Below, piece after piece: positions 34,708-44,600 of a stretch of DNA of 64,000 nucleotides. Made by a program: the position numbers and the translations under genes. The stretch comes from GCA-2737725 sp965229355. GTDB lineage: Bacteria; Pseudomonadota; Alphaproteobacteria; Rhodospirillales; Rhodospirillaceae. Location of the stretch: NCBI GenBank assembly GCA_965229355.1, contig OZ245869.1:1240001-1304000 (forward strand), read 5' to 3'. The notes beneath the pieces are model-generated. The model did no database searches. It was not told the DNA's origin and was given only the letters and a program-made list of their open reading frames with translations. The stretch's first letter is position 1. Each line of letters begins with the position of its first letter.

Positions 34708-36216
34708 ATGACTCGTTTTGTTCTGATTGCAGCCCTTGCGACGGCTTTTGCATTTTCCCCGACATCCACGGAGCACGCGCACGCGGCAGAAAAAATATTG
34801 CGCGTGGGGAATACAGCGATGCCGCAAACAGTCGGCAATCCGTATCGGAACACCGGCATTCCCAACATCTTCACGTGGTCTGCGCTGTTTGATGGCTTAA
34901 CGCGTATTGATGCCGAGGGGCGGGTGCAGCCCTGGCTGGCATTATCATGGCGCAATATCGACCCCCTCACGTGGCGCATAACGCTGCGCCCGAATGTCGT
35001 GTTCTCGAACGGTGCGCCATTTACAAGTGATGCCGTGATCAGCGCGATCAGTTACTTTCAAACACCCGAAGCCGCCCGTGAACTGGTGGCGCGGGAAATG
35101 AACTTCATTAAAAGTGCGCGCAAAATTGACGACCTGACGGTTGATCTGATTACTGATGTTCCAGCCCCGCATCTGCCGCGCACCTTGCCCCTGCTTTATA
35201 TGACTGAGCCAACGCAGTGGAAAAAGTTAGGCCCCGAGCAGTTTGCCCTTCAGCCCATCGGCACTGGTCCCTTCACTTTAGATAAAGCCGACGTGCAAGG
35301 CTGGAAGATGTCGGCCTTTCGCAACTCGTGGCGCGCACCGCAGGTGGATAAACTAAATTGGATCGCCGCTGCCGATGCCACAACACGCGTGCAAGCAGTG
35401 CTGGCCAATCAAATGGATATCGCGCTGAGCGTTGGACCTGATGAAGTGGCCGCTATTGAAGCCGGTGGCGGCAAAGGCCTGCATTGGAAAAACGCATCCG
35501 TGTGGGCGATTAATTTTCATCACGACAAAGATACGCCCTTAAAACATGTGCGCGTGCGCCAGGCTTTGAATTACGCCATCGACCGCAAAGCGCTGGTGGA
35601 TGGCTTGCTACAGGGCGCAACCATTCCCGCCACGCAACCTGGCGCCAGCACAGCCTATGGGTACGACACCTCGATTCCACCGATTCCCTATGATCCAGTA
35701 TTGGCCAAAAAACTGCTGGCGGAGGCGGGTTACCCCAAGGGCTTTTCGTTCGTCATTCAAGGTGTTGTTGGCACGGGCTCATCAGACGGGGCGGTCTACC
35801 AAAAAGTCGCGCAGGATTTGGCCGCGGTTGGCGTGAAGATGGACATCAAGCAATTCCCCGTCACCGAACTGATGCGCAATGCCATGGACGGCGGCTGGAA
35901 CGGAGACGGCTTTGGCCTCACCTATTCCGCCGAACCCACCATTGATGTGATCCGCGGCATGCAAAATCACTCCTGCTTGTGGGGCAAGCCCTGGTACTGC
36001 GACGAAAAAATTATGCCGGCGATCCGCAAAGCTATGACCGCGTTTGATGAGGCGGAAGGTTTAAAAGCACGCCACGACGTGATGCGCTATTACCGCGATC
36101 AGTACGTCTCGTTGTTCTTGTACGAGCTGCCCCGCTTTGCGGGCATGCGCGGGAATGTGTCAGGCTTTCAAGAGTTGCATGGCTTCATCACGCTTGATCG
36201 CATCACGCTTCAGTAA
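34708..36216 (+). CDS. Family 5 extracellular solute-binding protein, copy 2
   Basis: About 502 residues from ATG 34708, chosen so that the Sec signal (MTRFVLIAALATAFAFS ... AHAAE) lies at the N-terminus. SBP_bac_5 features: VGNPYRNTGIPN, LFDGLTRID, SWRNIDPLTWRITLR, GTGPFTLDKAD, VRQALNYAIDRKALVD, then CLWGKPWYCDEKIMPAI and YRDQYVSLFLYE near the C-terminus. No lipobox. First of three consecutive binding-protein genes on the plus strand (copies 2-4). Confidence 0.92.
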   Translation: MTRFVLIAALATAFAFSPTSTEHAHAAEKILRVGNTAMPQTVGNPYRNTGIPNIFTWSALFDGLTRIDAEGRVQPWLALSWRNIDPLTWRITLRPNVVFSNGAPFTSDAVISAISYFQTPEAARELVAREMNFIKSARKIDDLTVDLITDVPAPHLPRTLPLLYMTEPTQWKKLGPEQFALQPIGTGPFTLDKADVQGWKMSAFRNSWRAPQVDKLNWIAAADATTRVQAVLANQMDIALSVGPDEVAAIEAGGGKGLHWKNASVWAINFHHDKDTPLKHVRVRQALNYAIDRKALVDGLLQGATIPATQPGASTAYGYDTSIPPIPYDPVLAKKLLAEAGYPKGFSFVIQGVVGTGSSDGAVYQKVAQDLAAVGVKMDIKQFPVTELMRNAMDGGWNGDGFGLTYSAEPTIDVIRGMQNHSCLWGKPWYCDEKIMPAIRKAMTAFDEAEGLKARHDVMRYYRDQYVSLFLYELPRFAGMRGNVSGFQELHGFITLDRITLQ

Positions 36217-36383
36217 CAGCCGTTTACCTTATGCACGGAATTGTGGGGAAAATTGCGAGAGCGCCCGCTTTCCGCGCATTCCACGTTGCTCTGCCTTGCT
36301 GTGGATGCGGCCCAAGCGTAGTTCTGGTACTGTTTTCAAGCACGTAAAGACCATTCAGAACCGTCTTGTGGAGCAGGCTTCAG

Positions 36384-37949
36384 ATGCGCAGCGCAATTGG
36401 CCATTGGATATCAACTTTTATCCCCGCATTCCCCCGGCGCGCCCTGCATACTTCCTGCAAATGCAGGGGAGCACTGACCCTCTTTTCCATTTTCAGTTTT
36501 GCCCTCTCGGCCCATGCTGAACCTCTCCGATTAGCTGTAGATATTCTGCCGCCCTCTCTTGGCAATCCGTACCGCACCTCACTGCCACCAACGGTGTGGA
36601 CCAACGCGGCCATGTTCGATGCGCTGACGCGCTTCGATGAAGCAGGCAATGTCGTGCCGTCACTCGCGCTGTCGTGGGAGAAGATCGACCCCACCACATG
36701 GCGTTTTAAGTTGCGTCCTGGTGTGAAATTTCAAAACGGCGAGCCGTTCACATCAGAAGCGATTGTCAGCGCGATCAAATATATTTTGTCAGACGAAGCC
36801 ATCCGCGAAGGCATTCGCCGCGAGATCAACGTCTTCAAAGATGCACGCGCTGTTGATGATTTAACTGTCGACATCATCACCACCGAGCCTGCGCCGCAAA
36901 TGCCGCGCTACATGACGGGCCTCATGCTTGGCGCCCCCAAAGCCTGGGCAAGCATGGGCCGCGATGCATTTGCTAAAAACCCCATCGGCACCGGGCCATT
37001 CAAGATGGTCGAGATGCAGGCAAATTTGTGGAAACTGGTTCCCTTCAAAGACGCATGGCGGCCTACAAAGCTGGATGGCTTTGAAGTCATCGCGGTGCCG
37101 GAAGCAGCAGCACGAACATCAGGCGTGCTGGCCAACCGCATTCATATTGCGATGAGCTTAAGCCCGGATAACCTGCAAGTCCTAGAAGACGCTGGGCATA
37201 AGGGTGTGCGCACCATTGACCCTGCCGTGTTTGGCTTCTCGTTCATCCTGTTCAAGAAAAGCCCGCTGCAAGATGTGCGGGTCCGCCGGGCGTTGAATAT
37301 GGGCGTGAACCGCAAACGCATTATTGATGCACTGTTGGGTGGCGCCACTGTGCCTGCCTCACAACCTGCGACACGCACAGTGCTTGGTTACGACGCCAGC
37401 GTGCCGGAATACGCATATGACCCAACCGCTGCTAAAAAACTTTTAGCTGATGCAGGGTATGCCAATGGCTTCTCGTTTGTGATGGAAGGCGCCACCGGCG
37501 TAGATGCCAACGACACAGCGATCTTCCAACAGGTGCAGTCTGACTTGCGCGAGATTGGGGTGAATATGGAAATTCGCACCATGCCTGCCGTGCAGTACTA
37601 CAACGCGCTGGGCCGGACTGATTTTGCGGGCGAGGCCTTCCCCGTCGATTGGCAGGCCTGGCCAATTAACGATGTGACCCGGTCGGTTCTCGCGCATTCC
37701 TGCCAACGCCCGACGCCGTGGTACTGTGACGAAAAGATCATGCCCACCATAAATGCGGCACGCACCGAGTTTGATGAAACAAAAGCGTTACAATTGCGCC
37801 ATAAGATCGCGCAGTACTATCACGATGAAGCGCCTGCGCTGTTCATGTACGAATCACCCGCATTTGTGGGCGTGTCATCGAAGGTAAAAAATTATAAACT
37901 CATCAACGGGACGCATTTTGCGTTCAGTGAAATGGAACTCGCGAAATGA
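36384..37949 (+). CDS. Family 5 extracellular solute-binding protein, copy 3
   Basis: About 521 residues from ATG 36384 (GGAG nearby); a GTG at 36366 is an alternative. The signal has an unusually long positive n-region before GALTLFSIFSFALSAHA. SBP_bac_5 core: LGNPYRTSLPPT, MFDALTRFD, SWEKIDPTTWRFKLR, GTGPFKMVEMQ, VRRALNMGVNRKRIID and CQRPTPWYCDEKIMPTI. Overlaps copy 4 by four bases (ATGA), so the two are translated together. Confidence 0.91.
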   Translation: MRSAIGHWISTFIPAFPRRALHTSCKCRGALTLFSIFSFALSAHAEPLRLAVDILPPSLGNPYRTSLPPTVWTNAAMFDALTRFDEAGNVVPSLALSWEKIDPTTWRFKLRPGVKFQNGEPFTSEAIVSAIKYILSDEAIREGIRREINVFKDARAVDDLTVDIITTEPAPQMPRYMTGLMLGAPKAWASMGRDAFAKNPIGTGPFKMVEMQANLWKLVPFKDAWRPTKLDGFEVIAVPEAAARTSGVLANRIHIAMSLSPDNLQVLEDAGHKGVRTIDPAVFGFSFILFKKSPLQDVRVRRALNMGVNRKRIIDALLGGATVPASQPATRTVLGYDASVPEYAYDPTAAKKLLADAGYANGFSFVMEGATGVDANDTAIFQQVQSDLREIGVNMEIRTMPAVQYYNALGRTDFAGEAFPVDWQAWPINDVTRSVLAHSCQRPTPWYCDEKIMPTINAARTEFDETKALQLRHKIAQYYHDEAPALFMYESPAFVGVSSKVKNYKLINGTHFAFSEMELAK

Positions 37950-39463
37950 GATTTGCTGCCGCGGCTTTGGCGACGTGTATTGCTTTAACGTCTTCGGTTT
38001 CAGCGGCTGATATCAAACCTGGCAAGATCCGACTTGGAATCGACAGCTTACCGCTGTCGTTTGGCAACCCGTATCGCACCGCGCAGATCCCCAGCATCTA
38101 TGTGCTTTCCGCCCTGTACGATGGCCTGACGCGTATTGAAGTCGACGGCACCTTAAAGCCGTGGCTGGCCACCAGCTGGGAAAGTACCGACGCTGTCACC
38201 TGGCGTTTTACGCTGCGCGATGGCGTCGTGTTTTCGAACGGCACGCCATTAACCGCCGAAGCGTACAAGGTTGCGGTCGACTACTTGGCCAGCGATGAGG
38301 CCTTGCGCGAAGGGTTGGTGCGCGAAATTCCAAAACTCAAATCAGCCCGTGTGATTGATCCGAAAACGATTGAGATCACATTGGTTGAACCCGACGCCCT
38401 GTTTCCGCGTTCAGCCGCAGCCCTGGTTGTCGCTGAACCGACGGAATGGTTGAAGCTCGGCCGTGACGCATTTTCAAAGTCACCTGTCGGCACCGGGCCA
38501 TACAAAGCGGTGCGGTTTGAGAGCAATAAAATCATCCTGACAGCCAATGAAACATCGTGGCGCAAGCCCAACGTTAAAGACCTCGACATTATCGCAATCC
38601 CGGATGTGGCCGCGCGCGAGCAAGCGCTGCTGGCTGATCAAGTCGACATTGCCCTCAGTTTGAACCCTGAGAATATTTCGTTACTGAAAGAAAACGGTTT
38701 GCAGGCCAGCTTGGTGCCCACCGCGCAGGTGTTTGTGTGGGCTTACATGCTGCGCCGTGAAGGCAAGCGTGTTGACTCGCCGTTGCAAAAGAAAGCCGTA
38801 CGCCGCGCTATGACGATGGCCGTGAACCGCGATTTGATTGTCGATAAAATTTTGGGTGGTGCAGGGAAAGTGGCCAGCCAAGGCGCTACGCCGATTGTGT
38901 TTGGCTACAACCCTGACCTAAAGCCGCTGCCGTACGATCCTGTGGCTGCGAAGAAGTTACTTGCTGAAGCAGGTTATCCGAATGGCTTTTCACTCAGCAT
39001 GTTAACAACACCAAGTGCCATCGGTGCTGAAACAGAAATCCATCAGCGCATCGCCTCTGACTTGGCTGGTATCGGCATTAAAGTTGAGATCCGCACAACA
39101 CCAGTACCGCAGTTCTTAAATCATCTCAGCCGCGCAACATTCCCGACCGATGTATTTAGCGTCACGTATCCGGCGGACCCGAACATTGATGCCATTCGCC
39201 CGCTTCGCATTCACTCGTGCTTGCGTCGCGAGCCGTTTTATTGTGATGAACGCATCATGCCGAAGATCAAAGCGGCTTTAGCAGAACGTGATAGCGAGAA
39301 AGCCTTGAAGCTGCGCCAAGAGATTATGGCGTGGTATCATGATGAAGCGGCCTCGCTGTTCATTTACGAAGGTCAGCGCTTCACCGGGCTCTCGGGCAAA
39401 CTGCGTGGCTTTGAAGATGCTCACGGCGTGATTGCGTATGACAAGATCGATTTGGCGAATTAG
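37946..39463 (+). CDS. Family 5 extracellular solute-binding protein, copy 4
   Basis: 505 residues with a short Sec signal (MRFAAAALATCIALTSSVSA). SBP_bac_5 core: FGNPYRTAQIPS, LYDGLTRIE, SWESTDAVTWRFTLR, GTGPYKAVRFE, VRRAMTMAVNRDLIVD and CLRREPFYCDERIMPKI. Starts inside the stop of copy 3. Its stop overlaps the convergent TetR gene by four bases. As with the others, no membrane or ATPase component of a peptide-type ABC importer is in the window. Confidence 0.92.
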   Translation: MRFAAAALATCIALTSSVSAADIKPGKIRLGIDSLPLSFGNPYRTAQIPSIYVLSALYDGLTRIEVDGTLKPWLATSWESTDAVTWRFTLRDGVVFSNGTPLTAEAYKVAVDYLASDEALREGLVREIPKLKSARVIDPKTIEITLVEPDALFPRSAAALVVAEPTEWLKLGRDAFSKSPVGTGPYKAVRFESNKIILTANETSWRKPNVKDLDIIAIPDVAAREQALLADQVDIALSLNPENISLLKENGLQASLVPTAQVFVWAYMLRREGKRVDSPLQKKAVRRAMTMAVNRDLIVDKILGGAGKVASQGATPIVFGYNPDLKPLPYDPVAAKKLLAEAGYPNGFSLSMLTTPSAIGAETEIHQRIASDLAGIGIKVEIRTTPVPQFLNHLSRATFPTDVFSVTYPADPNIDAIRPLRIHSCLRREPFYCDERIMPKIKAALAERDSEKALKLRQEIMAWYHDEAASLFIYEGQRFTGLSGKLRGFEDAHGVIAYDKIDLAN

Positions 39464-40095
39464 CTTTTCTTCACCTGATACGCCGCTAAGAACACGCGCA
39501 CCACTTCATCAAGGTGGCGATCAATTTGGTCTTGCGTCATCTCAACGTTAATACCGCACGCCGTCCAGAGGTGGCGATCACCTGACGCCATGCTGCAAAA
39601 CAGTTCGGCGGCCAAGTCGACATTGGGAATCGCAAGCACACCAGCTTCGACTTGTTTGGTAAGATACTCGGCCACCGACTTCGTGCCCGACACCGGACCG
39701 TTCTCGTATAAAAGGCGCGCAAGCTCAGATGACTTCCCGCCTTCCGTCATGACAATGCGAATGGCGGCACTGACATCAGGCCCCAGTTTCAACGCGATCA
39801 ACCGCGCCGCCACATCGCGCAACACCTGGGCGGGCGGACCATGGTCATGGTCAGAGGCATCATCCTGCATCGGCTCGGAGATGCGCTCGCAGTGGCTGAG
39901 CACCAACTCGCGCCACAGGCCCTCTTTGTTGCCGAACAGCTGATAAAGCGTGGTCAGCGACCCACCGGACTTGGCCACAACGTCATCCAAGCTGGTGGCC
40001 GCAAAGCCCTTGGTCAGAAACAGCTCCCGGGCTGCCTCCAACATGATGCACTTGCGTTCATCACTCTTAAGGCGTTGTTTTTGCTTTGGTTTCAT
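39460..40095 (-). CDS. TetR/AcrR-family transcriptional regulator
   Basis: 211 residues. N-terminal TetR helix-turn-helix (about 15-65: MLEAARELFLTKGFAATSLDDVVAKSGGSLTTLYQLFGNKEGL) and a C-terminal helical ligand-binding domain of the AefR-like type. It is divergent from the RND efflux genes, the classic arrangement for a local repressor of the pump, with a TetR-sized dyad in the shared promoter. It also overlaps the last binding-protein gene convergently, so control of that cluster cannot be excluded. Confidence 0.93.
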   Translation of the reverse strand: MKPKQKQRLKSDERKCIMLEAARELFLTKGFAATSLDDVVAKSGGSLTTLYQLFGNKEGLWRELVLSHCERISEPMQDDASDHDHGPPAQVLRDVAARLIALKLGPDVSAAIRIVMTEGGKSSELARLLYENGPVSGTKSVAEYLTKQVEAGVLAIPNVDLAAELFCSMASGDRHLWTACGINVEMTQDQIDRHLDEVVRVFLAAYQVKKS

Positions 40096-40189
40096 CGATC
40101 AATTCTGACTTATCAGCGGCCTTAAACGCCACGCACATTACGCATAGCTCTTATTCAAGATACCACATTGTTCATTTGTGTAATCGGGG

Positions 40190-40223
40190 CTACATTTTCA
40201 ATATGTAATGTAGGTTACACTAC
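40190..40223. promoter_or_regulatory. Candidate TetR operator in the tetR/RND promoter region
   Basis: The 19-mer GTAATGTAGGTTACACTAC (40205-40223) is a dyad with 7 of 8 arm positions paired. It overlaps a second inverted repeat whose 7-bp arms are CTACATT (40190-40196) and AATGTAG (40207-40213). It lies 30 bases before the adaptor start, in the divergent promoter. Confidence 0.6.
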
Positions 40224-40252
40224 AGTATAGAATGATGGTTGAGGGAAAAGCT

Positions 40253-41446
40253 ATGACGACCGCACCGCAACAAATCCCTGTTGGGCAGACTAAGGGCAAA
40301 ACCAGCAAACTCGCAGGGTTACGCCGCGACTTGGTCAATCAGATCTCGGAAACCACGATGTCACTGGGTCCGATCCTGGTGGGCTTTGCCCTGCTGTGCA
40401 CGGCCGTGGCCCTCAGTGGATGTGATGTCGAGTCGGCCACGCCACAAGCTTCGGTCCGCCCGGTGCGTACAGAGGTCGTGAGTTTAAGCGACACAACAGC
40501 CGCCGCCAGCTACCCGGGCACCATTCAGTCTGAGCGTGAAAGCCAACTGGGCTTCCGCGTCACCGGCAAAGTGGCCGCGCGTTATGTGCAAGTCGGTGAA
40601 ACCGTGAAAGCCGGAACCGTACTGGCCAAGTTAGAGCAAGATGATTTCACGCTGCGCTTGAAAGCCGCCGATGCCCAAGTGCGCGCGGCTGGTGCAGATG
40701 CAGAACAGGCGCGCATCGATGTGAAGCGCTATACGCAAATCAAACAAAGCCCTGCCTTCTCGCAAGCTGAGTTCGATAAGCGACTGAACACATTGGACGC
40801 CGCTGAAGCGCGCTTGAAAGATTCGCAAAGCCAAGCGCAGCTGGCGAAAAACCAATTAGAATATTCCACACTGGTTGCCGATGAAGACGGTATCGTGACC
40901 GTCACCAACATCGAGCCGGGGCAAGTTGTGACAGCGGGCCAAAGCGCCATGACACTGGCACGCTCGTCGAAGTTAGAAATTGCCGTTAGCGTTCCCGAAA
41001 CGCGTTTGGCCGATTTGGAACGTGCGAACGCCAAAGTGTCCGTGTGGTCGCAGCCGGGCGAAACCATTTCAGCACATGTACGTGAAGTGGCAGCCAGCGC
41101 AGACCCCGTGACACGTACCTATGCTGTGCGCTTTGCCTTAGATGAAATGCCGGCCAATTGGCAAATTGGAATGAGCGCGACACTGACCTTGGCTGCCAAG
41201 TCGGACGTTGCAGTTGCGGAAATTCCCTTAAGTGCTGTGTTTGAAAGCAATGGCACACCCAATGTGTGGACCGTGAGCACCGATGGGGACTTGAACTTAG
41301 TGCCCGTTACAGTCGCAAGCTACCGCAGCACATCGGCTTTGGTGTCGGCGGGCTTGAAAGACGGCGATGTCGTTGTGACGGCAGGCGTGCACAAATTGAA
41401 TTCAGCGCAAAAAGTGCGCCCGCTCCAACAGAACGCAGCACTTTAA
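40253..41446 (+). CDS. RND efflux periplasmic adaptor (membrane fusion protein, lipoprotein)
   Basis: About 397 residues from ATG 40253 (GAGGGAAAAG precedes it). A hydrophobic segment ends in the lipobox ALSGC, preceded by a longer than usual cytoplasmic n-region. HlyD/AcrA-type domains follow: beta-barrel/lipoyl part GFRVTGKVAARYVQVGETVK, coiled-coil hairpin (about 150-215), the second lipoyl half with DGIVTVTNIEPGQVV, and a membrane-proximal domain. It links the RND pump to an outer-membrane channel; no TolC-like gene is in the window. Followed by the pump after a structured 170-base gap. Confidence 0.92.
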   Translation: MTTAPQQIPVGQTKGKTSKLAGLRRDLVNQISETTMSLGPILVGFALLCTAVALSGCDVESATPQASVRPVRTEVVSLSDTTAAASYPGTIQSERESQLGFRVTGKVAARYVQVGETVKAGTVLAKLEQDDFTLRLKAADAQVRAAGADAEQARIDVKRYTQIKQSPAFSQAEFDKRLNTLDAAEARLKDSQSQAQLAKNQLEYSTLVADEDGIVTVTNIEPGQVVTAGQSAMTLARSSKLEIAVSVPETRLADLERANAKVSVWSQPGETISAHVREVAASADPVTRTYAVRFALDEMPANWQIGMSATLTLAAKSDVAVAEIPLSAVFESNGTPNVWTVSTDGDLNLVPVTVASYRSTSALVSAGLKDGDVVVTAGVHKLNSAQKVRPLQQNAAL

Positions 41447-41513
41447 AAAATAAGATCGCTAGAAAATACGCATACTTTGAATTTGGGGACGATCTAACGC
41501 TTTAAGCTTCGGC

Positions 41514-41590
41514 GCCTGCTCCCACCTCCCCCCTCAACCCCCGGGAGTAGGCAGCCATCCCGGCGGTGACTCTGAAAGAGTCACCGCCGG
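41514..41590 (+). other. Two consecutive strong hairpins between adaptor and pump genes
   Basis: The first hairpin pairs GCCTGCTCCC (41514-41523) with GGGAGTAGGC (41543-41552), one pair being G-U. The second is a perfect 13-bp stem (CCGGCGGTGACTC at 41560-41572 with 41578-41590) around TGAAA. There is no T-run, so they are not a standard terminator; they may set the adaptor:pump ratio by mRNA processing or stability. Confidence 0.65.
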
Positions 41591-41620
41591 TTCCAACACA
41601 AACATTGGGTTGATGGTCAC

Positions 41621-44600
41621 ATGACCTCTTTGAATCTTTCTGCCTGGGCCCTGAAACATCGCGCCTTGGTGCTGTTTGCCATTATCGCGCTGGTTGTTGC
41701 GGGCGTTCAGTCCTTCAACAAACTCGGCCGTTCGGAAGATCCGGCCTTCCTGGTGCGCTCAATGATCATCAGCGCCACATGGCCCGGTGCGACCGCACGC
41801 GAAGTGCAGGAACAAGTCACAGACGAGATTGAAAAAACACTGCAAGAAGTGCCGTGGTTTGACTACGTCACCAGTTTATCGCGCCCCGGCAGCACCATCA
41901 TCACCTTAACGTTACGCCAGGATGCGCCGCGCCCGGCTGTGGCAGAAGGTTGGTATCAGGTGCGCAAGCGTGTGTCGGATATGAAAGGCCGCTTGCCGCA
42001 AGGCGTGCAGGGGCCGTTCTTCAACGATGACTTCGGCGATACGTTCGGCAACATCTACGCATTCTCCGCAGATGGCTTTACACCCGCTGAGTTGAAGAAA
42101 TATGTGGAAGCGGCGCGCCAGAAAATCTTAAGCGTGCCGGGCGTAGCCAAAGTGAATTTAGTCGGTGATCAGGCCGAACGTATTTTTGTCGAGTTCTCGC
42201 ACCAACGCATTTCAACGCTGGGCTTATCAACCAGTGCATTGATCGAAGGCTTGCGCAAACAAACGGCTGTCGTACCGTTTGGCGTTGTGGAAACACCGGG
42301 CGAGCGCGTGGTGTTACGCCTGGAAAGCCCAGCCGAACGTGAAAGCGCCATTGCCGCGCTACCCATTGTCGCAAATGGAAAGACGCTTCGCTTAGGTGAC
42401 CTCGCTGAAGTGAAACATGGCTATGAAGACCCACCGAGTTTCCTGATGCGCTTTAATGGCAAGCCCGTGATTGGCTTGGCCGTGTCCATGACCGAGGGCG
42501 GCGACATTCTGTCATTGGGCGAACAGCTTGAAGCGGTGATGACTAATATTAAAGCAGCGCTTCCCGCAGGCATTGAGGTGGAGAAGGTGGCCGATCAACC
42601 GCATGTCGTTGAAGATTCTATCGGCGAGTTTACGCGCTCGTTGTTAGAAGCCTTGGCCATCGTGCTGGTTGTCAGCTTCGTGTCATTAGGCGTGCGCACC
42701 GGCATTGTGGTCGCATTGTCGGTGCCTTTGGTGTTGGCCATTACTTTCGTCATCATGAAAGTGTTCGGCATTGACCTTCACCGCATTTCGCTTGGCGCGT
42801 TGATTATTGCCTTGGGATTACTGGTCGACGACGCGATCATTGCGGTTGAAATGATGGCGGTAAAACTGGAAGAAGGCTGGGACCGCGTTAGCGCGGCCAG
42901 CTACGCCTATACGTCGACAGCTTTCCCGATGCTGACCGGCACGCTTGTCACGGCGGCTGGGTTTATTCCTGTTGGCTTCGCGAAGTCTTCGGCGGGTGAA
43001 TATACCGGGTCGATTTTTTTAGTCGTCGGCATTGCGTTGATTGTCTCGTGGATTACAGCTGTGATCTTCACACCCTTTCTGGGCCATGCCCTTTTACCAG
43101 AAGTGAAAAAGCATGAGGGTGCCGAGCACGACCTTTATAACAAGCCGATCTATCAGAAATTTCGCAAAGTTGTGGCTTGGACGGTCGCGCACAATCGCAA
43201 AGTGATAGCCGCCACTGCCGTTGCTTTCTTCGCTTCAGTCATCGGCTTTGGTTTGGTGCAACAGCAGTTCTTCCCGGCCTCATCGCGGCCTGAAGTTGTT
43301 GTGGATATGCGCTTAGCTGGGGGATCATCCATCACTGCGACTGAGAACGTGGGCAAGCGACTGGAAGCAAAATTGGCCAAAGATCCAGACGTTGAAAGCG
43401 TTGCAGTCTATGTGGGCTCAGGGGGCCCGCGCTTTTATCTCCCCTTGAACCCTGAACAACGCGACGTTGCCTATACGCAAGCCGTGATCATGACGCGGGG
43501 GTTAGCTGCCCGCGAACGCGTGATGACGCGTATTCAAAAAGCGTTGGATGAAGAATGGACCGATGTGACGGGCCGTGTTGCACGCCTGGAGAACGGCCCC
43601 CCGGTTGGCTATCCAGTACAGTTCCGTGTGATGGGCGGTGACCCGGCCAGCATTCGCATTCAGGCTGAGAAAGTGCGCGATGTGTTCAAAGCGAACAAAC
43701 ACCTACGCGACATTAACTTTGAATGGTTTGAGCAAGCAAAGAATATGACACTTCGCGTGGACCGTGACCGCGCGCAAGCATTGGGGCTGACCGCAGAAGA
43801 ATTGGCACAACCTCTGAACACGATTTTAACAGGCCAGCCGGTGACAGAAGTATTGGATGGCACAGAGTTGATTCAAGTGGTTGCACGGGCGCGGCCTGAA
43901 GAACGCTTGAACTTGGAAAACATCGGCACGTTGAATATTTCTATCGGCAGCGCGGATGGCAGTGTGAAGTCTATCACACTTGATCAGGTTGCCGCCGTGA
44001 AGCCGGGCTTTGAAAGCCCTGTCCTTGCGCGGCGCAATCGTGATCTGGAATTAACCGTGCGCGCCGACATTGCCGACGGCACCCAAGCGCCAGTTGTCTC
44101 TGCCGAGATCGATAAGGCCTTGAGTGACGTGCGCGCTCAACTTCCGCAAGGCATGCGAATCGAATTGGCCGGTGCTGCTTGGGAAAGCCAGAAAGCCCAA
44201 AAATCCATCGCAGCCGTCGTCCCGACGATGATCCTGATCATGCTGACGATCTTGATGATTCAATTGCAAAGCTTTGGGAAATTACTGCTGGTGGTTTTGA
44301 CCGCGCCCTTAGGTTTGATCGGCATGACAATTGCGCTGCTGCTGTTTCAACAGCCCTTTGGTTTCGTCGCCACGTTGGGTGCGATTGCCTTGGCAGGGAT
44401 GATCATGCGGAACTCGGTGATTTTGGTTGAGCAGATCGACATCAACATCGCCGCAGGATTGGAAATGACCACGGCGATTATTGATGCGACGGTTCATCGC
44501 GCACGCCCCGTGATTTTAACCGCGGCGGCCGCCATGTTGGCGATGATCCCCTTAGCACGCAGCGCCTTCTGGGGGCCGATGGCGATTACAATTATTGGTG

